This document shows, piece after piece, positions 1 to 6,701 of a stretch of 9,113 nt of DNA. The stretch is from Halobacteriales archaeon QS_9_70_65 (GTDB taxonomy: Archaea > Halobacteriota > Halobacteria > Halobacteriales > Haloarculaceae). Each line of letters begins with the position of its first letter. The stretch's first letter is position 1. Made by a program: the position numbers and the translations under genes. The stretch covers positions 1-9,113 of the forward strand of contig PXSC01000073.1 of assembly GCA_003023535.1 (NCBI GenBank), given 5' to 3'. Under the pieces are notes generated by a model. The model had not been told where the DNA came from. It ran no database searches and was given only the letters and a program-made list of their open reading frames with translations.

Positions 1-210
1 CTCACCATCCACGTCGAGCGGGCCGACGAAATCGAGCGGTCGTGGTTCGTCGTCTACGACGGCGGCGGCGCCGACGTCAACAAGTGCGCGCTGCTGGCCG
101 AAGAGCGGGCGTCCCGTGGCTTCTACGGCTTCTGTACGTACGACCCCTCGACCGTCGACTGGATCATCGACCACCTGGAATCGACCTACGGGCTGTTAGA
201 GCCGCAGTAG
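1..210 (+). CDS. C-terminal part of a probable DICT sensory-domain protein (5' truncated by window)
   Basis: Frame 1 is open from the first base to a TAG at 208-210 and gives 69 residues, beginning LTIHVERADEIERSWFVVYD and ending STYGLLEPQ. The segments WFVVYDGGG, KCALLAEER and FYGFCTYDP followed by a DHLESTY tail match, from memory, the C-terminus of haloarchaeal proteins annotated as DICT sensory domain proteins. These are about 200-250 residues long, so roughly two thirds of the gene lies outside the window. DICT domains are associated with diguanylate cyclases and two-component systems; the ligand of the archaeal versions is not known to me. No membrane segment is visible in this part. 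Its stop codon touches the stop of the convergent TetR gene with no spacer. Frame and stop are certain; the family name rests on remembered similarity. Confidence 0.7.
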   Translation, partial: LTIHVERADEIERSWFVVYDGGGADVNKCALLAEERASRGFYGFCTYDPSTVDWIIDHLESTYGLLEPQ

Positions 211-822
211 TTACCCCTCGAACAGCCCGTCGACGACGACGTCCACGAGCAGTTCCTGGCTCGAATCGTGGAGGTCGACCGCACCGGCCGGCTCGAACAG
301 CTCCTCGCGGGCGGCGACGGTGAACCCCAGCAGCCGGAACAGCCCCTGGAGCTGCTCGGGGTCGTCGACCCGGAACGACGGGTCGGTGACCCACCGCTCG
401 AGGTGCTCGCTTTGGGCCTGCATTCCCTCCCGGAAGTGGCTCTCGACGGCCACCTCGGGGAGCTGCTCGCGGAGCAGCCGCAGCTCGTCGTCGACGAGCA
501 GCCGGTAGTACAGCGGGTTCGACGACAACTCCGCGAGGAACCGCTCGACGGTCAGCCGCACCTCCGCCCGGACGTCCGGCGCCGCCGCCAGCTCCGCGTC
601 CAGTTCCTCGGCGACCCGCTCGCGCTCGCGGACGAGAATCGACAGGTACAGCGCCTCCTTGGAGTCGAAGAACTGGTAGAAGGTGCTCGTCCCGATGCCC
701 ACCTCGTCGGTGAGGTCGGCGATGCGCGTCCGCTCGAGGCCGAACCGGCCGAACAGCTCCCGGCCGGCCTCCAGCAGCGCCTCCCGGATGCGGTCCCGCT
801 CCTCGTCGCTGAACCCCGTCAC
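211..822 (-). CDS. TetR/AcrR family transcriptional regulator
   Basis: This encodes a 203-residue protein, the usual length for TetR repressors. Residues about 10-57 form the N-terminal DNA-binding domain: a first helix (RIREALLEAGRELFGRFG), then ADLTDEVGIGTSTFYQFFDS, where GTSTFYQFF is the classic recognition helix, then KEALYLSIL. The rest is a helical ligand-binding and dimerisation domain with no recognisable effector. The start is a GTG at 822. It is favoured because GGGAGG (827-832 on the plus strand, read in reverse) lies 4 nt upstream and because the family domain begins immediately after it. The gene is divergent from the COG1361 protein and RND exporter, the standard arrangement for a local repressor of an efflux cassette. 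Palindromic operator candidates lie in the shared promoter, so autorepression plus control of the exporter is inferred. Confidence 0.92.
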   Translation of the reverse strand: MTGFSDEERDRIREALLEAGRELFGRFGLERTRIADLTDEVGIGTSTFYQFFDSKEALYLSILVRERERVAEELDAELAAAPDVRAEVRLTVERFLAELSSNPLYYRLLVDDELRLLREQLPEVAVESHFREGMQAQSEHLERWVTDPSFRVDDPEQLQGLFRLLGFTVAAREELFEPAGAVDLHDSSQELLVDVVVDGLFEG

Positions 823-862
823 GCTGCCTCCCGGTCGGCTGTCGGAGTCGTCGCCACGGTCC

Positions 863-880
863 GTTCACGAACTCGCGAAC
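863..880. promoter_or_regulatory. 18-bp imperfect palindrome, candidate TetR operator
   Basis: GTTCACGAACTCGCGAAC agrees with its own reverse complement at 14 of 18 positions (GTTCnCGAnnTCGnGAAC). It lies between the divergent TetR and COG1361 genes, just downstream (TetR direction) of the AT-rich TATA-like segment. A bound dimer there would block the TetR transcript start. The size and two-fold symmetry suit a TetR dimer. Binding itself is inferred. Confidence 0.5.
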
Positions 881-902
881 AAAGAGTTTATGCATTCGCG
901 AG
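872..902. promoter_or_regulatory. Inverted repeat flanking the divergent TATA region
   Basis: CTCGCGAA (872-879) and its exact reverse complement TTCGCGAG (895-902) flank a 15-nt AT-rich spacer containing AGTTTATGCAT. The left arm overlaps the 18-bp palindrome at 863-880. Within the spacer, TTTATGC reads as a TATA box rightward and GCATAAAC reads as one leftward, so one short element could serve both divergent transcripts. A repressor on the arms would cover both promoters. The repeat is read directly; the promoter and operator roles are inferred. Confidence 0.45.
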
Positions 903-988
903 CCCTCGTTTCGAGCGATGGAAGCTTCTCTTGCGGCCCGGCCTCGCGGTCGGACCGACACGCACGGCCGTCGGCCGGCCGCCCGGCC

Positions 989-993
989 GGAGG
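989..993 (+). promoter_or_regulatory. Shine-Dalgarno site setting the COG1361 protein start
   Basis: GGAGG lies 6 nt before the ATG at 1000. It fixes that ATG as the start, although the same frame is open for another 700 bases upstream, antisense to the TetR gene. The signal peptide begins exactly at this ATG. Confidence 0.75.
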
Positions 994-999
994 CGTCGC

Positions 1000-2589
1000 A
1001 TGCGCCGTAGCGCCGTTCTCGCGGTCGTGCTGGTGGTGTCGGTCGGCCCGCTCACCGGGGCCGTCGCGGCACAGAGCGGGACCGGCAGCTACGGCGGCGA
1101 GCCGGAGCTGGACGTGCTGACGCCGTCGCCGACGGTCGCACCCGGCGAGCGCGCCTCGCTGACGCTACAGGTCGCGAACGACGGGGCGGTGACGGCCGGC
1201 GTCCCGCCGGCCCGGGAGGCGGTGACGACGGCCCGGAGCGTCGAGCTCGAGGCCGACGCCGACGGGACGCCGCTGACCGTCCGGGGCGGGCGGCAGGCCG
1301 TCGGCTCCGTCACCGAGAGCCGCCCGAAATCGGCGACCGTCGCCCTCGAGGTGCCGGACGGCGTCGAGCCGGGCAGCTACGAACTCGACGTCGAGCTGGC
1401 GTACTCCTACACGGATCGGGTGTTTCCCTTCTTCGAGCGGACGAGCGAGCAAACGGAGACGGTCACCCGGACCGTCGACGTCGTCGTCGAGTCGGGCCCG
1501 CGGTTCGAGGCCCGGACCGTCGAGACGGACGTCGGCGTCGGCGGCGCCGGCACCGCGACCGTCGCGGTGACGAACGTCGGCGACGAGCCGGCCGACGGCG
1601 TCGCGGTGACCGTCGAGTCCGGCAGTCGGCAGGTGACCGTCGGCGGCGCCTCGAGCGCCCGGGCGGCCGTCGGCCGGGTCAGCGCCGGCGAGACGGCGAC
1701 GACGCGGTACGACGTCGCAGTCGCCGACGACGTGGCCGTCCGGGCGCTCCCGATGTCGGCGACGGTGGCCTACGACGACGCCGACGGCCTGGCCGGTACC
1801 GAGGACGACCTGTCGCTGGCGCTGACGCCCCGCCCGGAGGCGTCGGTCGCCGTCGACGACGTCGAGTCGTCGCTCCGGGTCTCCGAGGAGGGCGAACTCC
1901 GGGTGACGGTCCGTAACGACGGGCCGACGGCCCTGTCGGACGCCGTCGTGCGGCTCCGGCCGCCGTCGTCGAACGTCGAGGTCATCGAGCCGGAGGCTGC
2001 CGTCGGCGACCTCGAGGCCGGCGCGTCGACGACCGTCGGCTTCGACGTCGAGGCCGCCGACGCCGCCCGCGCGGGAAGCCGGCAGTTCGCCCTCGAGACG
2101 GAGTACGAGGCGGACGGCACGCAGAGCGTCGATTCCGTGAAGTTCGACGTCGCGGTGCGGGAGGGACGGGACGCCTTCGCCGTCGAAACGCGGAACGCGA
2201 CGGTGACCGCCGGCGGCGACGCCCGCGTCGTGCTGGCGGTGACGAACCAGCGCGACGAGCGGGTGACGGACGTCTCGGCGAAGCTGTTCGCCTCGAGCCC
2301 GCTGTCGGCCGACGACGACGAGGCGTACGTCGCCGCCCTCGATTCCGGCGAGACCGTCACGGTACCGTTCCGCGTCGGCGCCGACGGCGACGCGCTGGCA
2401 AAAGATTATCCCGTGGCCGTCGACTTCCAGTACGTCGACGCCGGCGGCGAGACGCGCCTCTCGGAGAGCTACCGCCGACCGGTGACCGTCGAACAGGGTG
2501 ACGGCGGCCCGCTGTCGGCGGCCCCGCTCGGGGCGGCCGCGGTCGTCGCGCTGCTCGCCCCGGCCGCCGCCCTGCTCCGGCGGCGATAG
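1000..2589 (+). CDS. COG1361/CARDB-type secreted Ig-like protein with C-terminal membrane anchor, exporter-associated
   Basis: The product is 529 residues. Residues 1-24 are a Sec-type signal peptide: MRRS, then a hydrophobic stretch, ending AVAA before QSG. Four Ig-like beta-sandwich repeats follow, at about 37-160, 169-280, 284-390 and 393-495. Each carries the pattern of a graded-strand start, a V(A/T)N(D/V/Q)G-like turn (LQVANDG, VAVTNVGDEP, VTVRNDG, LAVTNQRDE), an AxGE or LEAGAS turn and a closing strand. This is the signature of COG1361 S-layer-like, CARDB and NPCBM-associated domains. Residues about 505-526 are a single hydrophobic anchor ending in RRR, so the protein would be tethered outside the membrane with a tiny cytoplasmic tail. 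The RND permease starts on the next base, which implies tight co-expression. In haloarchaea such proteins recur next to RND/MMPL permeases, so an adaptor or substrate-handling role is inferred, not shown. The start is set by the GGAGG site and the signal peptide. Confidence 0.88.
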   Translation: MRRSAVLAVVLVVSVGPLTGAVAAQSGTGSYGGEPELDVLTPSPTVAPGERASLTLQVANDGAVTAGVPPAREAVTTARSVELEADADGTPLTVRGGRQAVGSVTESRPKSATVALEVPDGVEPGSYELDVELAYSYTDRVFPFFERTSEQTETVTRTVDVVVESGPRFEARTVETDVGVGGAGTATVAVTNVGDEPADGVAVTVESGSRQVTVGGASSARAAVGRVSAGETATTRYDVAVADDVAVRALPMSATVAYDDADGLAGTEDDLSLALTPRPEASVAVDDVESSLRVSEEGELRVTVRNDGPTALSDAVVRLRPPSSNVEVIEPEAAVGDLEAGASTTVGFDVEAADAARAGSRQFALETEYEADGTQSVDSVKFDVAVREGRDAFAVETRNATVTAGGDARVVLAVTNQRDERVTDVSAKLFASSPLSADDDEAYVAALDSGETVTVPFRVGADGDALAKDYPVAVDFQYVDAGGETRLSESYRRPVTVEQGDGGPLSAAPLGAAAVVALLAPAAALLRRR

Positions 2590-5079
2590 ATGCCGTTCGA
2601 CTACCAGCCGTACGTCGACGCCGTCGACGGGTACATCACCGACCGACCGGGGACCGTCGTCGTCGCGTTCCTGCTCGCGACCGCGCTGTTCGGCGTCGGG
2701 CTGGGCGGCATCTCGACGACCGCCGGCACCCAGCAGTTCGCACAGGACCTCCCCGCACAGGAGGCCCTCGACGAGGTCAACGCGAAGTTCGCGCCGACGT
2801 TCGCGGCCGACACCGGCGGCACCCAGCTGATCCAGCGCGGCGGGAACGTCCTCTCGCGGCCGGCGCTGCTGCGGATGCTGGAGCTGCAGGAGCGGCTGGT
2901 CGACCGGCCGGGGCTGCGCGTCGAAAGCACCTCGAGCGCCGCCCGCATCGTCGCCCGCCAGCTCGAGCCCGGCGCCGAGAGCCTGCCGGCACAGCGGCGG
3001 GCCGTCGAGAAGGCGACCGACGCCGAGCTACGCCGGGCGGTCCGGGCGGCCGAGGAGACGAACCCGCGGTTCTCGGAGCTGGTGTCGTCGGACTACAACC
3101 GCGAGTCGGCGTCGGCGTCGGCGACCGTCGGCGTCGTCACCCACGAGCTGCCAGCCGGGATCTCCGGGGGGGCCGGCCAGGGCGGCTCCAGCCCGCTGAC
3201 GCCGATCCAGCAGGAGGTCGCCGCCGTCGCCGACGCCGGCGGCGGCGACATCACGGTGTTCGGCGCCGGTATCATCGCCGCGGAGTTCTCGGCGGTCATC
3301 GGCGACACCCTCGCCATCGTCGTCCCGGCGGCGGTGCTGCTCATCGCGCTGTTCCTCTCGGTGGCGTACCGCGACCCCATCGACCTGCTGCTCGGGGTCG
3401 TCGCCCTCGGGATGGCGCTCGTCTGGACGTTCGGCTTCATGGGACTCGCCGGCATCCCGTTCAGCCAGGTGCTCATCACGGTGCCGCCGCTGCTGTTGGC
3501 GGTCGGCATCGACTTCGGCATCCACGCGGTCAACCGCTATCGCGAGGAGCGAGCCGCGGGCCGCGGCGTCGGCGAGTCGATGACGGCGACCACCGACCAG
3601 GTGCTCGTGGCGTTCTTCATCGTCGCCGCGACGACCGTCATCGGCTTCGGGGCGAACCTCGCGAGCGAGCTGCCGCCGATCCGGGAGTTCGGCGCCGTCG
3701 CCGCCGTCGGGGTCCTCTTCACGTTCGCGGTCTTCGGGGTGTTCCTGCCGGCGGCGAAGGTGCTGCTCGACCGCGCCCGCGACCGCTACCCGATTCCGGC
3801 GTTCGGGACGACGCCGCTCGGCGCCGGCGAGTCCGTGCTGGGGCGGTTCCAGCGCGCCGGCGGCCGGATCGCCGAGACCGCGCCGTTGCTGTTCGTCGTC
3901 GCCCTGCTCGTCGTCAGCGGCGCCGCCGCCGGCTACGCGACCGGCGTCGACACCAGCTTCGACGACGAGGACTTCCTGCCGCCGTCCGACCGGCCGGACT
4001 ACTACGACGCGCTGCCGGAGCCGTTCGCCCCCGGCGACTACCGGGTGGCGGCGACGCTGGAGTTCCTGGAGACGAACTTCGAGACCGGTCAGTCCGACAC
4101 CGTGACGGTGTACGTCGAGGGGCCGATGGAGCGGGCCTCGGCGCTGGAGTCGCTGGACCGCGCCGGCCGGGACCCGCCGGCGGCGGTCGTCGCCGACGAC
4201 CGGCAGGCGGAGGCGACGAGCATCGTCACCGTCATCCGCGACCACGCGGCCCGAAACCCCGAGTTCGGCCGGCTCGTCGACCGCAACGACCGCGACGGCG
4301 ACGGGATCCCCGACCGGAACCTCCCGGACGTCTACGACGCGCTGTTCGACTCGCCGGCCGGCGATCGGGCCGCGCAGTACATGACCGAGGACCGCCGGAG
4401 CACGCGCGTCGTCTACGCGGTGAAGGCCGACGCGAGCCAGACGGCGGTGGCCGACGCGGCGCGGACGCTGGCCGACGACCAGCGGTTCGAGGCGACGGCC
4501 ACCGGCCAGACGGTCGTCTTCGAGGCCGTCTCCTCGGTCATCCTCCGGTCGGCGCTGATCAGCCTCGTCATCGCGCTCGCCGGCGCGGCGCTGTTCCTAC
4601 TCGTCGCCTACCGGCTCCTGCTCGGGCGGGCGTCGCTCGGCGTCGCCAACGTCGTTCCCATCCTCGTGACGGTCTGTCTCGTCGCCGCCTCGATGCGACT
4701 GCTGGGACTGTCGTTCAACGCCTTCACCGCGACCCTTCTCGCCATCACCATCGGGCTCGGAATCGACTACTCGGTACACATCACCCACCGGTTCGCCGAC
4801 GAGTACGTCGAAAACGGCGTCGAGCTGTACGAGGCCGTCGACCGGACGGTCGCCGGCACCGGCGGCGCGCTCACCGGGAGCATGCTGACAACCGTGTTCG
4901 GCATCGGCGTACTCGTGCTGTCGCTGTTCCCCGCCATCGGACAGTTCGGCCTTCTGACGGCGCTGAGCGTCTTCTACGCCTACCTGGCGTCGCTGTTCGT
5001 CCTGCCGTCGGTGCTGGTGCTGTGGGCGCGGGTGACGGCCGGCGAAAGCGTCGAAACGGCTTTTGACCGGGGGGTCTAA
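2590..5079 (+). CDS. RND superfamily exporter, MMPL/HAE3-type permease
   Basis: This 829-residue protein has the RND duplicated plan. TM1 is at about 22-41, then an extracytoplasmic domain (42-235), TM2-TM6 (about 241-260, 264-285, 292-312, 337-358, 366-390), TM7 (431-450), a second extracytoplasmic domain (451-650) and TM8-TM12 (about 653-676, 682-702, 708-730, 764-783, 786-811). The proton-relay motif of the family appears in both halves: GIDFGIH in TM4 (Asp308, with Phe309 where Tyr is common) and GIDYSVHITHR in TM10 (Asp726, Tyr727). Proton-driven export of lipids, hydrophobic compounds or drugs is the family role; the substrate is unknown. The second outer domain holds an Asp-rich DRDGDGIPD loop (residues 567-575). 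The ATG directly follows the upstream TAG and has no clear Shine-Dalgarno, which suggests translational coupling to the COG1361 gene. Length and both halves are complete, so the permease looks intact. Confidence 0.93.
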   Translation: MPFDYQPYVDAVDGYITDRPGTVVVAFLLATALFGVGLGGISTTAGTQQFAQDLPAQEALDEVNAKFAPTFAADTGGTQLIQRGGNVLSRPALLRMLELQERLVDRPGLRVESTSSAARIVARQLEPGAESLPAQRRAVEKATDAELRRAVRAAEETNPRFSELVSSDYNRESASASATVGVVTHELPAGISGGAGQGGSSPLTPIQQEVAAVADAGGGDITVFGAGIIAAEFSAVIGDTLAIVVPAAVLLIALFLSVAYRDPIDLLLGVVALGMALVWTFGFMGLAGIPFSQVLITVPPLLLAVGIDFGIHAVNRYREERAAGRGVGESMTATTDQVLVAFFIVAATTVIGFGANLASELPPIREFGAVAAVGVLFTFAVFGVFLPAAKVLLDRARDRYPIPAFGTTPLGAGESVLGRFQRAGGRIAETAPLLFVVALLVVSGAAAGYATGVDTSFDDEDFLPPSDRPDYYDALPEPFAPGDYRVAATLEFLETNFETGQSDTVTVYVEGPMERASALESLDRAGRDPPAAVVADDRQAEATSIVTVIRDHAARNPEFGRLVDRNDRDGDGIPDRNLPDVYDALFDSPAGDRAAQYMTEDRRSTRVVYAVKADASQTAVADAARTLADDQRFEATATGQTVVFEAVSSVILRSALISLVIALAGAALFLLVAYRLLLGRASLGVANVVPILVTVCLVAASMRLLGLSFNAFTATLLAITIGLGIDYSVHITHRFADEYVENGVELYEAVDRTVAGTGGALTGSMLTTVFGIGVLVLSLFPAIGQFGLLTALSVFYAYLASLFVLPSVLVLWARVTAGESVETAFDRGV

Positions 5080-5087
5080 TCGAAACC

Positions 5088-5545
5088 GTGGCCGACGTCG
5101 ACGACTGGTTCGCCGAGACGGGGGGTAGCTACGTCGTGCACACGCCGCCGCTGGCCGGGGCGACCTCGTTCGTCGACGCCGTCGGCGGCACCCGCGACGG
5201 CGAGACGCTTCTGGTCGCCGGCCGGCGGGGTCTCGAACGGCTCCGCCGGGAGGCGCTGTGTTCCTCCGCTCCGTCGCGGAGCCGACGCTCGTCGTCGACT
5301 CCGTGACGACGCTACTGTACTACGCCGACGAGGCCGCCGTCTTCCGCTTTCTCAGCGTCCTCACCGCCCACATCCGGCGGCAGGACGGCCTCGGACTGTT
5401 CCTGATGACGCCGCCGGCCCACGAGGAACAGGTCGTCCACACCTTCGCACAGGTGTTCGACGGCCGCATCGACGTCGAGCGCGACCGCCTCCGGATCGAC
5501 GCCGCCGAGACGGACGACACCCCCGACGGCTGGTACGACCGCTAG
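5088..5545 (+). pseudogene. DUF7504-like (RecA/KaiC-fold) protein gene split by a frameshift
   Basis: Two reading frames together resemble one haloarchaeal DUF7504 or HTR-like protein. The N-terminal frame starts at GTG 5088, 8 bp after the RND stop, and gives MADVDDWFAETGGSYVVHTP, then PLAGATSFVDAV and TLLVAGRRGLERLRR, after which it degenerates into Ser/Arg-rich sequence and stops at 5306. The C-terminal frame (5258-5545, 95 residues) has EPTLVVDSVTTLLYYADEAA, then VFRFLSVLTAHI and an AHEEQVVHTF-QVFDGRI segment. This matches the conserved second half of the family, with a degenerate Walker B-like strand followed by a dimer-type helix. The frames differ by -1/+2 and switch between about 5240 and 5275. 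The joined product, about 150 residues, seems shorter between the two blocks than family members I recall, so a small deletion may accompany the shift. Family function is unclear; members are thought to be degenerate ATPase-fold regulators. Alternatives are a sequencing indel, or two coupled proteins using the internal GTG at 5258. Confidence 0.6.
5248..5260 (+). promoter_or_regulatory. Internal Shine-Dalgarno plus GTG inside the split DUF7504-like gene
   Basis: GGGAGG (5248-5253) is followed after 4 nt by GTG (5258-5260), which opens the C-terminal frame. The site sits where the N-terminal frame loses family similarity, so reinitiation could produce the C-terminal half as a separate 95-residue protein. 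In a GC-rich genome this may be chance, since the same bases also encode Arg-Arg-Glu in the upstream frame. Confidence 0.35.
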
Positions 5546-5624
5546 AATCGGATCGGGGCCCGGAGCACGGCGACGCGTCGAGCCCACTCGAAGGTACTTG
5601 TCGAACGACCGAATTGTTGCCATC

Positions 5625-5971
5625 ATGAACGGCGCACAACGAAGACCGACCGCCGTGGACGCCAGCGACGTCGGCGGGCTGCCGGTCGCAGTCGCGTTCG
5701 TCGGGGCTGTCGTTGCCGACCCGCCCTTCTTCGCGCCCAGGCGCTTTTCGGGAGTTACGAGCTGTTCTTCCCGCTGTTCCTGTCGGTCGCCGCCCTCCTG
5801 GTCGCCGCCGTCGGCGGCGTCCTGCTGGCCGACGCGGTTGCAAGCTCACAGACGGAATCGTCGCGGCACGCCGGAGGCGAGACCCTCAGAGCGACCCGCG
5901 CAGCCGCTCGAACTGCTCGGGGTCGTGGCCGTAGATCACCCGGGCGTCGTGGCGCCGCTCGACGTCCTTGA
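5625..5971 (+). pseudogene. Frameshifted small two-helix membrane protein, family not recognised
   Basis: From ATG 5625 the frame reads MNGAQRRPTAVDASDVGGLP and then VAVAFVGAVVADPPFFAP, giving one hydrophobic helix. At about 5715-5741 the membrane-like signal moves to another frame: QALFGSYELFFPLFLSVAAL, followed by LVAAVGGVLLADAVASS, then a polar tail (QTESSRHAGGE). Dropping two of the C residues near 5736, or adding one base there, joins the two as FFA-QALFGSYELFF. The second frame meets no stop until 5969-5971, which puts its nominal end inside the convergent hydrolase gene; the real end was probably near 5885. A TACTTG box (5593-5598) lies about 30 nt before the ATG. I do not recognise the family. 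The hydrophobic pattern in two frames supports a broken gene, but chance hydrophobic runs cannot be excluded. Confidence 0.4.
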
Positions 5972-6677
5972 GGAAGGCGATGCTGTCGGCGGCCGCCCGG
6001 GAGTCGGACAGCAGGCTGGCGCCCATCGAGCGTTCGGCCTCGTAGTTGGCCTCGAGAAACGCGGCGTCGCCGGCGACCAGCAGGTCCGCGGCGTCGTCCC
6101 GCTCGATGTGGGCGCCGAGCAGGCCGGGCGTGTGACCCGGCACGTGGAGCAGTTCGACGCCGTCGACGAGGCGGCGGCGGCGCCGGTCGACCACCCGCCA
6201 GTCCAACTCGCGGTCGAAGTCGGCGGCGAGATAGGCGTCGCCGCCGGTCGGCGTGTTCGCCGACAGGTAGGCGTGTTCCAGCTCCCGGCGGTGGACGTAG
6301 ACGGGCACGTCGGTCCCCTCGAAGTGGTGGAGTCCGCCGGCGTGGTCCAGGTGGAGGTGCGACTGGACGACGACGTCGACGTCGTCGACCGTATAGCCGA
6401 CCTCCCCGAGGGCGGTCTCGAGGTCCCGCTCGGCGGCGTCGGGGTGGGCGAAGGCCTGGTACAGCGGCGCCGGCCAGTGGCCGTCGGCCGCCGCCGGGTG
6501 GGAGCCGGTGTCCCACAGGACGGTCGCCTCCGGCCCGTCGATCAGCAGGTTCCAGACCGCGAACGGCGCGTACTCGAGGTCGGGGGTGCGGTCGTCGTGG
6601 GTCGCGACGGCCGTCCCGTCGAGAGCGAAGTTCAGGTCGGCGTGGATGCGTCCCCTGTCGAGCAGGTACACGTCCAT
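5886..6677 (-). CDS. MBL-fold metallohydrolase, N-acyl homoserine lactonase (AiiA)-like
   Basis: The 263-residue product has the full metallo-beta-lactamase metal signature: SHLHLDHAGG (His107, His109, Asp111, His112), GHTPG (His182), GDAAF (Asp204) and YGHDPEQFERL (His251). It probably binds two Zn ions. The spacing, the early VLWDTGSHP segment and the GHDP terminus resemble the AHL-lactonase/quorum-quenching branch (AiiA, AttM), which opens lactone rings; the general substrate class is a lactone or other ester. The tyrosine that assists catalysis in AiiA, in a DAxY context, appears here as Phe207 in DAAF, so lactonase activity is uncertain. There is no signal peptide, so the enzyme is cytoplasmic. 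ATG 6677 begins right at the first family strand (MDVYLLDRGR) and has no strong Shine-Dalgarno. Upstream on the same strand lies a broken coding frame ending 24 nt away, which may have been an operon partner. Confidence 0.85.
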   Translation of the reverse strand: MDVYLLDRGRIHADLNFALDGTAVATHDDRTPDLEYAPFAVWNLLIDGPEATVLWDTGSHPAAADGHWPAPLYQAFAHPDAAERDLETALGEVGYTVDDVDVVVQSHLHLDHAGGLHHFEGTDVPVYVHRRELEHAYLSANTPTGGDAYLAADFDRELDWRVVDRRRRRLVDGVELLHVPGHTPGLLGAHIERDDAADLLVAGDAAFLEANYEAERSMGASLLSDSRAAADSIAFLKDVERRHDARVIYGHDPEQFERLRGSL

Positions 6678-6701
6678 GTCGGCCGTTGCAGCCGGCGACG
6701 G

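Noticed and set aside
961..990. GC-rich self-complementary run (CCGGCC repeats) in the leader of the COG1361 gene as an RNA switch
   Set aside because: Overlapping CCGGCC units can fold in many ways and are common in such GC-rich DNA. There is no conserved structure or ligand domain to support a riboswitch.
268..999. Upstream extension of the COG1361 frame, giving a 773-residue protein
   Set aside because: This part is antisense to the TetR gene, is Arg/Pro/Leu-rich, and precedes a proper Shine-Dalgarno and signal peptide at 989-1000.
3028..4245. Long minus-strand open frame inside the RND permease gene
   Set aside because: Its product is an Arg/Asp/His-rich mirror of the permease codons with no domain. 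Such shadows are expected at this GC content.
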